A program made the translations under genes and the position numbers. A stretch of DNA of 64,000 bases from Petaurus breviceps papuanus (Eukaryota > Chordata > Mammalia > Diprotodontia > Petauridae): the NCBI GenBank assembly GCA_028583685.1, contig JAMXIF010001118.1:2512080-2576079 (forward strand), in the 5' to 3' direction. Of this stretch, positions 23,326 through 34,717 are shown one piece after another; the first letter of the stretch is position 1, and every line of letters starts with the position of its first letter. The notes below the pieces were generated by a model. The model searched no databases and was not told the origin of the DNA. It was given only the letters and a program-made list of their open reading frames with translations.

Positions 23326-24595
23326 TGCTCCCTGGAGAAATAATCAATGAAAAATCCAGGGAATTATATTGCAAATTTTTAATAAAGCTCTCAGTGATTC
23401 AAGTCTGAGTAGGAAAAAAAAAAAAACCTGTTTCCCTGTGAGGCCACACTAAATTGTGTGTCTGAACTGAAAATATTAAATGACAAAATTCTGAAAAAAA
23501 ATTTCTGTACATTAATTGCTAAATAGATTTACCCATTTTAAGGGCAGGAACTCTTTATACTTTTGTCAATAAAACAGTGCTCAAGTGGCTGTTCAATCAT
23601 TTTTTTAATAGCATTTTTATGTTTTCAAGAATTACTTTGAATTGTTTAATTTTAAATTTTCTCTAACTCTTGCTTTTTATGATGTTAAAATTCTTTGTTA
23701 AAATTAATTTATAATTAACAATTAGCCTTGATTTTATAACATTTGGGCTTAAACAAGAGTATTTTTTTTAAAGCAATGACACAAACATGATACAATTTTA
23801 TTTAAATGATGCCTTGTATTTGTGATGAAATATCTTCATGAATTCCACAATGTACATAATAATGTTTCCATTTACAATCAATCCTAAACCAAACACATAT
23901 AGTGGCCCTTTTGTATATTTAACTTTTTAATATATTCTTACCACTTTAGAATGTACTTTCATGGACACAGTTGCTTCCCCTTTTTCTCTACAGATATAAT
24001 TATTACATTCTCCATATTGTAGAAGTATTGTAAAAGTGAATGCACAATTACTTTACAAAATATTCTTAACAAATCACAGCATGGTGCATACAATTAGCCT
24101 GCAGAAGTGTTTTAAACTCAATATAATAGTTATCTAAAGGGATTCATATTTCTTGAATTCTTTTTAATACAGTCTACCAGTCAAATGAAAATCTACTCTC
24201 CTAAACTGAAAAGTGTCCCATGACAGAATTACTAATAGGATCCCCACCAGCCTTTTTTGATTCTGTGATTGGTAACATACTATAGCTGTCACACTGGAAA
24301 ACACAGTGAAGTTGGGAATTTCCCCAAAGCCATATACAAGTGTATGAGATCCAGTAATTATTGGTATAGTGCCGCTGACATATAGGGATGATCTACATAG
24401 ACTTAGTGCTGTCTAATCTATTCAGTCTTCTAATTCAAAAATGAATATTTCTATGGGCCAAAAGAAAACTTGTGGGAAGACATATCTTTTTTTTTTTTCA
24501 GAACATGGAAAATTGCTTTCTAAATACCATTAACTCACAATCTCATAAGTTAAAGGGATTTTGCAAATATGTTGAGAAAATAGAGTTGGGTAGAC
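23326..24595. other. Unassigned, repeat-poor AT-rich stretch
   Basis: No repeat, exon or RNA gene was seen. The block at 23640-24140 is rich in TAAT-type homeodomain-like words, but so is any AT-rich DNA. Confidence 0.4.
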
Positions 24596-24599
24596 AATG

Positions 24600-24870
24600 T
24601 GCAGTACAGTGCACTGGAAATGCAGTGGAAACAGTGTTGGACTAGTTAGGATGTAATGAGTTTAAATTTGATCTCTGACATTTTACTTTGTTACCTTGAC
24701 TAGGAAGTCATTTAAAATGAACTCCCACCTTTGTAAAATGGGGATTATAATACTTGAAATACCTATTTCATAGAACTATTGTATTAAAAATATACAGAAG
24801 CTTCCTAAGCTCTTTTTAAACATTCTAAGTACTACATAAATGCCATCTAACATCATAACCAATATTATCA
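24600..24870 (+). mobile_element. MIR-type SINE
   Basis: The sense order is 'gtggaaacagtgttggacta', 'gatctctgacattttacttt', 'taccttgactaggaagtcat', 'acctttgtaaaatggggatt' and 'aatacctatttcatagaact'. Confidence 0.68.
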
Positions 24871-24924
24871 TCATCATTACTGAAGGAAGACATTCTCTAA
24901 ACTTTTATATCTGTGTCTTTGTAT

Positions 24925-25054
24925 CTTTCAGTGCTGTAAGCAATTCTGTAAGACTATAAGGGAGAGGGTATAGTAGTTACAGCAGTATAGACTATCTCCT
25001 CACCATGACTTACTCATTTTGACTCATTTTTCCTCATTTTTCAAAGATCAGCTG
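24925..25054 (+). mobile_element. SINE 3' part, left arm of an inverted pair
   Basis: 'ctttcagtgctgtaagcaat' and 'tctgtaagactataaggg' match the sense phrase 'ctctcagtgctctaggcaac...ctaagactataa' of a marsupial SINE. By eye, about nine in ten positions agree with the reverse complement of 25461-25581 (one indel of several bases), closer than to the other copies in this window. The 5' part is not recognisable. Confidence 0.6.
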
Positions 25055-25460
25055 GTTGATCTTTGACACAAACATATAGAAACCCCTAAATTACTGAGCC
25101 TTCATTCAAACTATGAATGTATGGTTCTAATTAATTATATTTAATAAGCAATTTTTCTATCTATTTTGAAAAATATGATGTTTCTTCTCATGTTTTCTTT
25201 TGGGTAACAAAAATATTACCATTTGAATTGGAATACTGAGGAAATTAGATAGCACCCATCCCATGTAGATCATGCTAATATATTTCACAAATACAGATTT
25301 TCTTATTGTTATTATTTAGCCCAAATGTTATAAATTGTATAATTTTAAAAATTATCTATAGGTCACATGAAACATTAATGTGGAAGGGAAAACCTAGTTT
25401 GACTTTACTTTCAGGACAGATTTGTACAGGTTTCTCTCTGCTTCGCAATCAGTCAGTATA

Positions 25461-25700
25461 GTCAACTGATCTTTGAAAAATTAATCAAAATGAGGAAGTC
25501 AGGGTGAGGAAATAGTCTATACGGATGTAATTACTATACCCTGTACCTTATAGTCTTACAGAATTGCTTACAGCACTGAAAGTTTTAAGAGACTTGCCAA
25601 GACCCACTCAGGCATAATATATTAGAGGCAGTGCTTAAATTCAAGATGTCTTAACTCCAAGGCCAACTTTTAATGAACTATTCCATAATGCTTCTCTTAG
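25461..25700 (-). mobile_element. SINE, antisense, right arm of an inverted pair
   Basis: Positions 25461-25581 are the reverse complement of the left arm. The element continues with 'gagacttgccaagacccact' and 'gtcttaactccaaggccaac', the antisense head of the same SINE, so this copy is near complete. Confidence 0.65.
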
Positions 25701-25904
25701 GGTGGTGGTGGTAGTGGTTAGGGGAAGAGGAGAGCTACCTATTATTCATTCAGGAGAAATTTTATTCTTTTTATCTGTAATGTTCAAGAATTTGTAATTA
25801 GACAATTAGGGATAGTTATTCTTTTGGTTCTCTAAGAAGGAATGAATTTAAGGGCATATATTTGTGTCTTTGGTATCTAGAACAGAAATTAGCGTCAATA
25901 AGCA

Positions 25905-26150
25905 AATTAGATGGCACAGTATAAAGAGTGCTAGGGCTGAAGTCATCTTGAGTTCAAATCTGGCCTCAGATATTTATTAGTTCTGTGACTCTAGCCAAGT
26001 GACTTAAGCCTTTTTTCTTTCAGTTTCTTCTGTAAAATGAGTCAGAGAAATGGTAAAACATTCTAGTACTTCTGCCAAGAAAACCCCAAATGGGAAGTCA
26101 GGGACAAGGGAACACAACTGAACAACCACAACAACCACCATCACCACAAC
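25905..26150 (+). mobile_element. Marsupial tRNA-derived SINE, long form
   Basis: 'ttgagttcaaatctggcctc', 'gtgactctagccaagtgact', 'gccaagaaaaccccaaatgg' and a CAACCACAACAACC-type simple tail. It is near full length and of the same class as 12352 and 61085. Confidence 0.87.
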
Positions 26151-27730
26151 AAAAGGACCCTGCTTTTGGAATAAGTTACAAAATGTCAATAAAATGGCAA
26201 ATATGACAGTCATTTTCCCCCCAGTATACCTGTAATTCAATACTACTTACATCAATTCTTAAGTGGGAGAAAATGAAGCTTTCATGGGATAATTAAGGAT
26301 CTTGGACTTTGGAGTTTAGTGTTGAAAAGAGTACCTTTCCCTAGTCTAAGGAGAGATGAGATCTGTGGTTTAAGCTGGGCTAGATTATGCCAGGATATGA
26401 AATAGTAACAGGTGGCTATGACAGGAAAACTAGAAGAAGCTGATGATCCCCAACAATGATGGATCATTTTAAGTTGTTTATCTTTGGCTCATTTATCTCC
26501 CTACCCCTGTTCCTCCTCTATAAAAAAAGGAAGAGAGTCATAAGGTGTGGGGAGAAGAAGTATGACCTGAGGGAAGGTAATGCCCAAATTCATAGTATTT
26601 GCCCCTTCACAGAAGGAAGCAGGAATGTCTTCCTCATTGAAAGTGTGCTCCACAGTGCCATCTTCTGGTCAAACAAATAAAATATGTTGTCTGGTTAAAT
26701 ACTGAGCTGACATTTAACAGTTCCCCTCATCTTATAGGATTCTCTTAATGTAGGCAGCTTATTAGTCATTTATTATTAGACTCAAGTACTGACAGAAGTC
26801 CAAAGGGAATGTTCACTGTGAACAAAAAGCCTACATTTGCAGCAATATTTTATGCAAATATTAGATCTATGATTTAAAGTGGTAGGTGACAAGGCAGCTT
26901 CCTTTTAGACATATTTTTTATAAATGAAAACAAATATGTATTTGGCAATTTTCTTCATTTTTCATATTTCATATGAGGTCTCCCTACTCCCAACATTTCC
27001 AGGAATCTCCTCAAGACCATATTTTAAAATAGTTGAATATATTATAAAGACAAGAAAGCATCTGGCTAGTTAGAAATATATGCTATGCTGAAACTAGGAA
27101 CATTAAAATACTGGACCAAATTCACTTGTCTATGTAAAAGCCAATTCAGAAAGATACAATCGCAGCTTCTACATCAAGGAAACAGCTGCAAAACTGAAAT
27201 GGCACTCTGATTTTCAGGTTTTCTAGAAGAAAAAAATATTGTAACCAGAAGATGGTACATTTAAAACATAATACACAATTCCTTACTCCCTCCCACCCAA
27301 CATTTGTGATAGATAAATGCACGAAAATATCTATGATTCTAGAAGAGGCATTTAAAAGTGAGAAGTAAACATTCTTTCAAAGATTAATCAGAAAGGAAAA
27401 ATTAGCTAAATATAGCTAAATCATCATCATCATCACCATCTTCATTGCTGTCAATATCATTGTTGTCTAATCCTTAAACAGTTCTCATGTATCAAATGCA
27501 TTAAAATGACTCATTTTTGAATTATTTTTCTCCCATTTTACTGTTGGTTTGTAGAATACAGAGCATATGAAGAAAATTTGATTTAGTTGTATGCATCTTC
27601 AGTAAAAAGAGGTATAAACATATATAACAGAAATCATAATGCATTTTTAAGCCCATATAATTGTACATTCACTTCATTACAATAGTGGAAATTTAAATTG
27701 TTTCCAATCTTAAGAATAAGTCAACTTTTC
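26151..27730. other. Unassigned stretch
   Basis: No gene recognised. It holds a short (ATC)n run near 27419-27440. The 74-codon frame at 26456-26680 has no recognisable domain. Confidence 0.4.
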
Positions 27731-27734
27731 TTTT

Positions 27735-27904
27735 CTTTCTTTTTGGTCTTTTTAGAGGGGAAAAGCAGGGCAATTGGTGTTAAGTGATTTGCTGAAGGTC
27801 ACACAGCTAATAAATGTTAAGTGTTTGAGGCCTAATTTGAACCCAGGTCCGCCAGACTTGAGGGCCACTGCTCGCTCCCTTCACTGAGCCACCTAGCTGC
27901 CCCA
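27735..27904 (-). mobile_element. Marsupial tRNA-derived SINE, short monomer, antisense
   Basis: The plus strand begins with a pyrimidine run, then 'gggcaattggtgttaagtga', 'gaaggtcacacagctaataa', 'gaacccaggtccgccagact' and 'gagccacctagctgcccc', which is the reverse complement of the full short SINE. Confidence 0.88.
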
Positions 27905-28436
27905 AGAATAAACTGAATAAAGACACTGATTCTTCGAATACACCAATTGATAAAATTAAAATAGAATATCTTGGAGATGTAAATAAAGCAGATAGTTTCA
28001 CTGTGCTTCTCAGGGCAGTAAGAAACTTACTATGACCACCACCTTCTTGCCTTGTAGCTCTTATGATTAGAATAAGAAAAAAAGGACCATGGTAAAGATA
28101 ATTGTACTTTGTAAGGATAAGTACCTGTAGTGGAAGATAAAAACATTGATAAAGTCTGGTAAAAACCTGATATATACTTTGAAGTTCAGTAAGGTCAAAA
28201 TAGAAATGAGTACAGGATTACATGTTTAAAAAATATTTTGGAAATAAGGGTCAAGAGTAAGGAATGAAATAAAGCAAAGTCTTCTATACTACTTGGAAGC
28301 CATAAACCTATAATTTAAGAATATTAGAGAAGATAATAGAAAGGTTCACAAGTAACCCCAAAATAACATCACAAAAATGATACTGAACATATTTTAATAG
28401 ACAAAAGTGGCTCATTGATATGAAAGTCACTTAAAA
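27905..28436. other. Unassigned stretch
   Basis: No gene or recognised repeat. Confidence 0.4.
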
Positions 28437-28448
28437 AACAGTCATTTG

Positions 28449-28601
28449 GGGGGTGGCTAGGTGGAACAGTGAATAGAGCACTGGCCCTGCAGTCAGGAGG
28501 ACCTGAGTTCAAATGTGTCCTCAGACACTTAACACAAAAACTAGCTGTGTGACCTTGGGCAGTCACTTATCCCCAACTGCCCTACCTTCCCCCCTCCAAA
28601 A

Positions 28602-28654
<53 letters not shown>

Positions 28655-28659
28655 CCAAC
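28449..28659 (+). mobile_element. Marsupial tRNA-derived SINE, short monomer with long poly-A
   Basis: 'ggtggctaggtggaacagtg' (A box), 'gacctgagttcaaatgtgtc' (B box), 'agctgtgtgaccttgggcag', then a poly-A of about 48 bases. A 12-bp target duplication (aacagtcatttg) flanks it at 28437-28448 and 28660-28671. The intact duplication and long tail mark it as one of the youngest insertions here. Confidence 0.93.
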
Positions 28660-28671
28660 AACAGTCATTTG

Positions 28672-29585
28672 TGTGAGAATGGAGATCATTTTTGTGTGAA
28701 TGAAGACTTATTTATGCAAAAATCAAAATCATTGGCATTGTATAAATTGTATGAAGAAAGTATAAACCTGAAAATAAGAAAATGTAAGCATCTACATCAG
28801 CTTTAATCTGACCTATTAAAAATGTTGATCCTGAAAAATGGGAAATCAATAAAGATTAAAATGCTGAATCTGATAATCATCATTTCAAAGAAAAGTGTGA
28901 AAAACACAAAGCAAATCTACAACAAGGGGATCAAAAGAGTCCAGAAATCATAGCAACCAGCATATGTGTGTTTTCTTTACTATGTGGAGAATATTGCTAT
29001 TGTGGAGAAAATGTTGCTATGTGGAGGATATTGGGAAGAAAAAATAATTAAGTGTAAAAAAACCTTATTACATAAGTGAATCATGGATGATTTCTAGCAG
29101 AAATGTCATATAAATTGTGTAAAGCACTGAAGGCAAATATGAAATAACAAAAAATAATGTATTGAAACTCAACTAAGCTAAATCATTCTAACTAAATTTA
29201 TAGATATAACTGGAAAGACAACACATGGACACAAAACAGAATACTGTGGTCAGAGTTTTCTATAGTGATATATGTTCATCACTGATAATAACAGAACAAC
29301 TATACTTGATTCTTATGTTTCAGTATGGGATGTACTATTAACAAGATGAACCAGACATGTAGAAGAATTTCTTCCTGGATGAAAAAAAAAATTACATAAT
29401 CTCTCAAGGAGTAATTTTCAAGATATATCATGCTATATATTATATTGTTATGAATAACTAAACAATCTCAATCAATAAAAATTGACAGTAATCGAAAGGC
29501 AACAGAGAGAAACATAATGAGGATGAATAGGCTGCAGCACATTATTATTGGAGACTTATGTTCATGGATATGTAGAGATCACTGG
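28672..29585. other. Unassigned stretch with a short internal tandem repeat
   Basis: Three imperfect copies of about 18-20 bases (TATGTGGAGAATATTGC type) lie at 28980-29034. No gene recognised. Confidence 0.45.
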
Positions 29586-29587
29586 AT

Positions 29588-30083
29588 ATCAATTAAGCAT
29601 TTTTAAGTGCCTACTTAGTAGGCACGTTTTTTTTTTTTTTCTCTTCAGCCAAAGAGCTTTTTTTTTGTTTTGTTTTGGAAGGTGGGAAATAACATGTATA
29701 CACAAAAAAGATACAAAGGTATGGCTGGGGGTGGAATACTAGCAACTGGAAACATCAGAGAAGGCTTCACATAGAAGGTAGTTGAGTTTTGTCTTGATTC
29801 AAACCAGTGATTGTAAGAAGAGGTGTGAGAGTAATGACCGCACATAGTTTGGGCAAAGCATGATATATGAGTAATTATAAGAATAATAAGAAAGTTTGAA
29901 GGTTGTAGAGTAGGTAAAGGGGAATAATATAAGACTGGAAATATAAGTTGGAACCAGGTTGAGAAGGGCTTTAAATGCCACATAAGAGAACTTATGTTTC
30001 TAGAGATAAGAGGAGCTACTAGAAATTATTAAGTAAGGAAATGTCATGGTTAGACCTGTGCTTTTGAAAAATCACTTTGACAG
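29588..30083 (-). mobile_element. L2 LINE 3' region, antisense
   Basis: The antisense L2 order is retained: 'aagcatttttaagtgcctac', 'aaggcttcacatagaaggta', 'gggctttaaatgccacataa', 'tcatggttagacctgtgctt' and 'ttgaaaaatcactttgacag'. A poly-T run at about 29627-29640 interrupts the beginning. Confidence 0.78.
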
Positions 30084-30190
30084 AAGTTCCTTGATGTCTG
30101 GGACCATGTCTCTTTTATATGTCTATTCCTAGCACCTGGGCAGATACTTGAGGTGCTACAGTGTTATATGCATTTTTAATGAAGATTCTA
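30084..30190 (+). mobile_element. L2 LINE 3' end fragment
   Basis: 'tgatgtctgggaccatgtct', 'ctattcctagcacctgggca' and 'ttgaggtgctacagtg' follow the sense L2 tail. It abuts the antisense L2 head to head. Confidence 0.55.
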
Positions 30191-30244
30191 ATGCATTGAG
30201 CATGATGTAGTGGAAACCAATAGACATGAAGTCAGAGGAACTGA

Positions 30245-30495
30245 GTAAAACAATAATAACCAGCATTCATAAAGCACTTTAAGATTTGCAAAGTATTTTA
30301 TAAATATTTTATTAGCTTATTCTCACAACCTTTGGTCTGGGCTAGGTACTATAAAAATACATCCATTTTACAGATAAGGAAACTGAGATACAGAGAGGTT
30401 AAGTGATTTGCTTATGGTCTCATAGTTAGACATTACCTGAGGCTGAAATTAAATTTACTACTTCCTGATTCCAAGTTCAGAGCTCTATATATTGT
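30245..30495 (-). mobile_element. MIR-type SINE, antisense
   Basis: 'aaagcactttaagatttgca', 'cattttacagataaggaaac', 'agagaggttaagtgatttgc' and 'cttcctgattccaagttcag' are the antisense order of a MIR variant. Confidence 0.78.
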
Positions 30496-30610
30496 TTCAT
30501 TACTTGTGTGGCTCTGAGTAAGTCATTTCACATCACATGGGAATCAATTTTATGATCTAGAAAATGTGGGGGTTGGACATAGATGACTTCCAAAGTGAAT
30601 TTCTGCTTAT
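30496..30610 (+). mobile_element. MIR-type SINE 3' fragment
   Basis: 'gtggctctgagtaagtcatt', 'ggggttggacatagatgact' and 'tccaaagtgaatttctgctt' match the sense end of a marsupial MIR variant. Confidence 0.55.
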
Positions 30611-31094
30611 GATATGGAGAAAGGTGAAAAATCTTGAATCAATTAAGATCCACTGAATGAACAAATGTTTTTGTCTGCAGTAAAGTTGATTTAAAAACCA
30701 TCCATATGTATTATGATAGGTGATTTTATTCATATATAAGTCTGTGCACTTTATATTAATTGGACTTATTAAAGGCTGTTAATATTTTAAATCTTCAAGC
30801 TATATGAGTTGATTATATTTTATTTAAAGAAATAATTATTCCAAAACAGTAGGTTCAAAGAAAGCTGCAATATATACAGTATATATCTTAACACTGATAT
30901 AAATAGACATTTTTCTTTAACTGAAGTGTTGGGGCATGGTAACTGGAGTTAAAGACAATGGTCAACTTACCAAATACAATTTACATCACAGAAGGGAATC
31001 AGGATTGCCTACATGAAAATATGAAATTACATGAAACTATCAGAAGAGTTTCCCTTAGTAGGTGAAACCATAGTTATAAATGTAATGTCTAGAA

Positions 31095-31283
31095 TAGAGG
31101 TATCAAATATGCATTTAGCCTTGAGTGCAGCTGAAACCACATTACAAAAATAGTAAGAAGGAAGTAGTTAATAAAAGAAATAAAAATACAATAAAATAGT
31201 AACATATTTTAAAGTCACTATATTCCTGTAGAGACCCTTATGTAGACATTAGTGGACCCTTTTCTATTTACTTCACACCGCTG
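31095..31283. mobile_element. hAT-type MITE, complete, with target duplication
   Basis: The termini 'tagaggtatcaaatatg' and 'cttcacaccgctg' are eroded inverted repeats of a CAGNGGTGTCAAAC-type end. The interior 'aataaaaatacaataaaata' is shared with the copy at 20136. Flanking 8-mers gtctagaa (31087-31094) and ctatagaa (31284-31291) agree at 6 of 8, the size expected for hAT target duplications. The element has no coding capacity and depended on a transposase elsewhere. Confidence 0.75.
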
Positions 31284-31291
31284 CTATAGAA

Positions 31292-33105
31292 ATTCATTTG
31301 AAGTTTTGAATGCCTACAAGTATGACTCTCATTACTTAATAAATGAGCTCATGGAAAGATTCTTGGAAAGTTAATGGCTACATATTTGAATCCTCTTTTT
31401 TAAACTGTCTTCCTTTATAAATTAGAAATTTGATTTTTTTGACAAGTAAAATATGACTATAAGGCATTTTATTTACATATTTTAAAGGTAAACAGACTTT
31501 TGTAGGTCAAGTCAAGATTATGTTTATGTTTATAACAATAGCTTAGTGGCTTAAAGGGCAGAAAACAATGCCGGTTTTAAAAAAAGAAATGGTACCATAA
31601 CTATGTAGAACAATACTAAAAAATGATGCATTTTGTATGAATGTTTTTTTTTTCCATCAATGTGATATTTGGTAAATTATAACACAATAGTTTAAATGCA
31701 AGGCTTTTCTCATAGCCTGAGACTTTGTACTCTGTATCCATTCAGAAATCAATAGGTTAATCTGGGTTCACTGAGGAAAGGGGTAAGGGTTTAAAAATTC
31801 AACAATAAATATAGAGTATATTTACTAAAAGAGATGCAACAGTGGATGAGGTTAATTAGAAGAGGCAACAATGATAGACTTAAGATCAGCAATAGAATAA
31901 ATTAGTTTCCACTTAATGCCATTGTTTCATTTGGCAAAAAAAAAATTACACTTTTAATAAACCCTTTGTCTTTGAATTAACTGGTTTTATAGTTTAAATT
32001 CTGACTTACAATTAACTTATGTAGGGAAACCTCAGGTAATCACCATTTTCTCAGTTTAACCCAAGCTTCCCATTTCTGGTACCATTACACACCCTATGTA
32101 TAACTTTCCATTTAAATCCCTATAATTAATTTTTAAATGTTGCTTTTAGCAGTCAGAAATGGAAATACATGGTGAGAAATAGAAATCTTTTACATTAAAG
32201 AACCATTTGTGGAATTGAATCCATACCATATAAAATAATGAAAGGTTAATTGCATTCCTTAAGTATATCATGGAGCAAATTGAATCTTGTGGTTTTTAAA
32301 AGAAGATTCATTTAATTTTCTCCTAAGAACTATATCAATAGGTAGAAAAATCCAGACTATGAGAAAATAACAATTTTGGTGAAAAAAAAAAACCTTCCTT
32401 TTCAAATGAAGAGGTATTCATAAAAATTAATAAAAAAACAACTATTTTCTGCAGTGGTTAGAGTGCTATATTTCCAATTTCTCTACAGGAATGCAATTTT
32501 GAGGGGAAAATAAGCTAATGTTTTACCACAACATATTTCAAATATATCAAAATAGATATAATACTTTATTATATGTTACACTAACTTTTTTTCTAAAAGA
32601 AGCAATAAAATTTTATGAAAAAACCTACTGATAACCACAAGATAGCACATTTCATATATAACATGAATGGTGAAAATGCTTCAATATTGTTTTCAAGATG
32701 GCTAATTAACAGCATACACTGAGGTTGGGGGTGGGTGAAAGCTTTGCATAAAGTGCTATTCTTATGTCTCCTCATAGGGGGAGGCATTACAATGCAGTCT
32801 GCCGTAATATCCTAGCAGAACATAACTTTTAGTGACAGGTCCTATAGAATTAGAAAGGCTTTGAATAAGAGCTTGTAAATGAACTGTGCATCTAAACTAT
32901 GAAATCAGCCTTAGCTAGATCGGGTATCTTTTCAACACAGCATTGGATATGAGACAATCTTTTTGGTCACAGCAATATATGAAGACCTACCTGTTCAGAA
33001 ATTAAGGGACCACAATATATGAAGCTGGGAGAAAGTATTTAAGTTGATCATTTCACATTTTTAAAGAAAAGCATATGATTTACTAATTGCCAAATCGAAT
33101 GGCCT
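31292..33105. other. Unassigned AT-rich stretch
   Basis: No gene or placed repeat over about 1.8 kb. Several A and T homopolymers occur. Confidence 0.4.
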
Positions 33106-33109
33106 TTTC

Positions 33110-33888
33110 TCAATCATCATTCTTCTTGAAGTCTCTGAAACTTTTGAAACTACCAATCACCTTTTCCTTGATAATGTCTTATCTCTAGGCTGTTGTGATA
33201 TGGAACTCTCCTCCTACTTAAACTACCAGTCACCCTTTCCTTGATAATCTCTTATCTCCAGGCTATTGTGATGTGGAACTCTCCTCCTACTTATCTAAGT
33301 ATTGCTCTGTCTCCTTTTCTGGAAAATCTCAGGTCTCTTCTAGTAATTGTGAATGTCTTCAAGGGGTCTGTTTTAGGACCTGTTCTCATCTTCCTCTATA
33401 TAATTTCATTTGGTGATTTCATCAGTTCCCATGGATTCTAATGTCATTTCTATGCAGGTGATTCCAATATCTATTTACCTGTCCCTAACATCACTCCTGA
33501 GCTCTAGTCTTGCATCTTCCACTGTCTATTGGACATCTTGAACTGGATATCTCAGAATAAATCTTAAATTTGACATATCTAATTCTTAATTCATTATGTT
33601 TCACCCCAAATTTTCACCTATTCTAACTTCCCTATTATATTCTAGGGCTCCACCATCCTCCCAACCACCCAGGTTGATAATATAAATATCATTCTCTACT
33701 CTTCATTCTGTCTCATCTCCTACATATAGTCTTGTGGAACATCTCTCCATATGCCCTCTTATCTCATCTAACACTAACACCAATCAAAGTAGTATTCCAA
33801 AAGCTCACTTCTGACCCCTATTCAATGAACTTCAGTGACACACTATCACATAGAGGATTAAATATACAATCTTCTGCTTGCCTTTTTG
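33110..33888 (+). mobile_element. L2 LINE ORF2 reverse-transcriptase 3' part (first piece)
   Basis: The sense L2 ORF2 order is clear: 'tggaactctcctcctactta', 'tgtcttcaaggggtctgttt', 'tttggtgatttcatcagttc', 'tctatgcaggtgattccaat' (the F/YADD-type region), 'gtctattggacatcttgaac', 'tccaccatcctcccaaccac' and 'gaggattaaatatacaatct'. Stops and indels break every frame. A 73-bp tandem duplication sits at 33149-33294. The element continues after an inserted L1 at 34280. Confidence 0.85.
33149..33294 (+). repeat. 73-bp tandem duplication inside L2
   Basis: Unit 1 (33149-33221) and unit 2 (33222-33294) differ at about five positions. Each spans 'actaccaatcaccttttcc' to 'ctctcctcctactta'. Since the L2 family has this segment once, the duplication arose in or after this copy. 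Confidence 0.9.
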
Positions 33889-34279
33889 GCAAATAATATT
33901 TTATTTTTTCCAATTCCATGTGACGATAGTTTCTACCATTCCTTTTTTAAAAGATTTTGAGCTCAAATTTTTCTCCCTCTCTTTCTCCTTTTCCCCTCCC
34001 CAAGACAGAAAGAAATCTGATAGGGGATATACATGTGCAATAATGTTAATCAAATTTCCAAATTAGTCATTTTGTGAAAGAAGAAAGAAAACAAGGGGGA
34101 AAAAGATGAAAAAAGTGAACACAGTATGCATCTATCCACATTCAAACTCCATAGTTCTTTCTCTGGATGTGGATAACATTTTCTGTCATGAGTCTTTGGG
34201 AATTGTTTTGGATCATTATATTGCTGAGAAGAGCTAAGTCTGTCACAGTTGATCATTAAACAATTTTGCTGTTACTGTA
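33889..34279 (-). mobile_element. Marsupial L1 3' UTR, antisense, inserted in L2
   Basis: The plus strand reads the reverse complement of the L1 3' end: 'ccaattccatgtgacgatag', 'ccctccccaagacagaaaga', 'ccatagttctttctctggat' and 'gattgctgagaagagcta'-like 'tattgctgagaagagctaag'. The flanks TTCTGCTTGCCTTTTT (33872-33887) and TTCTGATTGACTTTTT (34280-34295) are an imperfect target duplication. It is a 5'-truncated insertion. Confidence 0.83.
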
Positions 34280-34445
34280 TTCTGATTGACTTTTTAACCC
34301 AGTCCCCTTCCTACCTTTCTCAGCAATCCAATAACACTGGTTTTCTTGCTATTCTTCACATGAAACACTGTCTCTGAATTCATCAATTTAATTGCTTGTG
34401 CCTTCATGCCTGGAATATTCTCCTTTCTCATCTCTAACCTTTTAG
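34280..34445 (+). mobile_element. L2 LINE, second piece after L1 insertion
   Basis: 'cagtccccttcctacctttc', 'ccaataacactggttttctt', 'gctattcttcacatgaaaca' and 'catgcctggaatattctcct' continue the same L2 from the point where 33888 stops. Confidence 0.8.
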
Positions 34446-34499
34446 TTTCCATAACTTTGTTCAAGATTGTAATAGTAATGAAATTTAAAGATCTCCTTA

Positions 34500-34671
34500 T
34501 GTTGGCTTGGTTTTCGGGTTGTGTTAAAACCCAGAGTTTGTGAATCCCACTTGTGGGATGGGCTTGTTGACATGAAAAGAGAGGGCTGAACTAGGAGGAG
34601 CTGGTGCTGTGGATTTAGAGAGGAGGTCTGAGCAAAGAGACACAGAAGAATTTTTGGAAGCAGCATCATAG

Positions 34672-34717
<46 letters not shown>

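Noticed and set aside
24925-25581. Inverted repeat read first as a DNA transposon with long terminal repeats
   Set aside because: Both arms match a SINE class, the right arm continues into a normal SINE head, and no target duplication flanks the pair. It is kept as an inverted SINE pair.
33241-33441. 66-codon frame with reverse-transcriptase flavour
   Set aside because: It is a surviving open piece of the L2 ORF2 fossil, not a gene.
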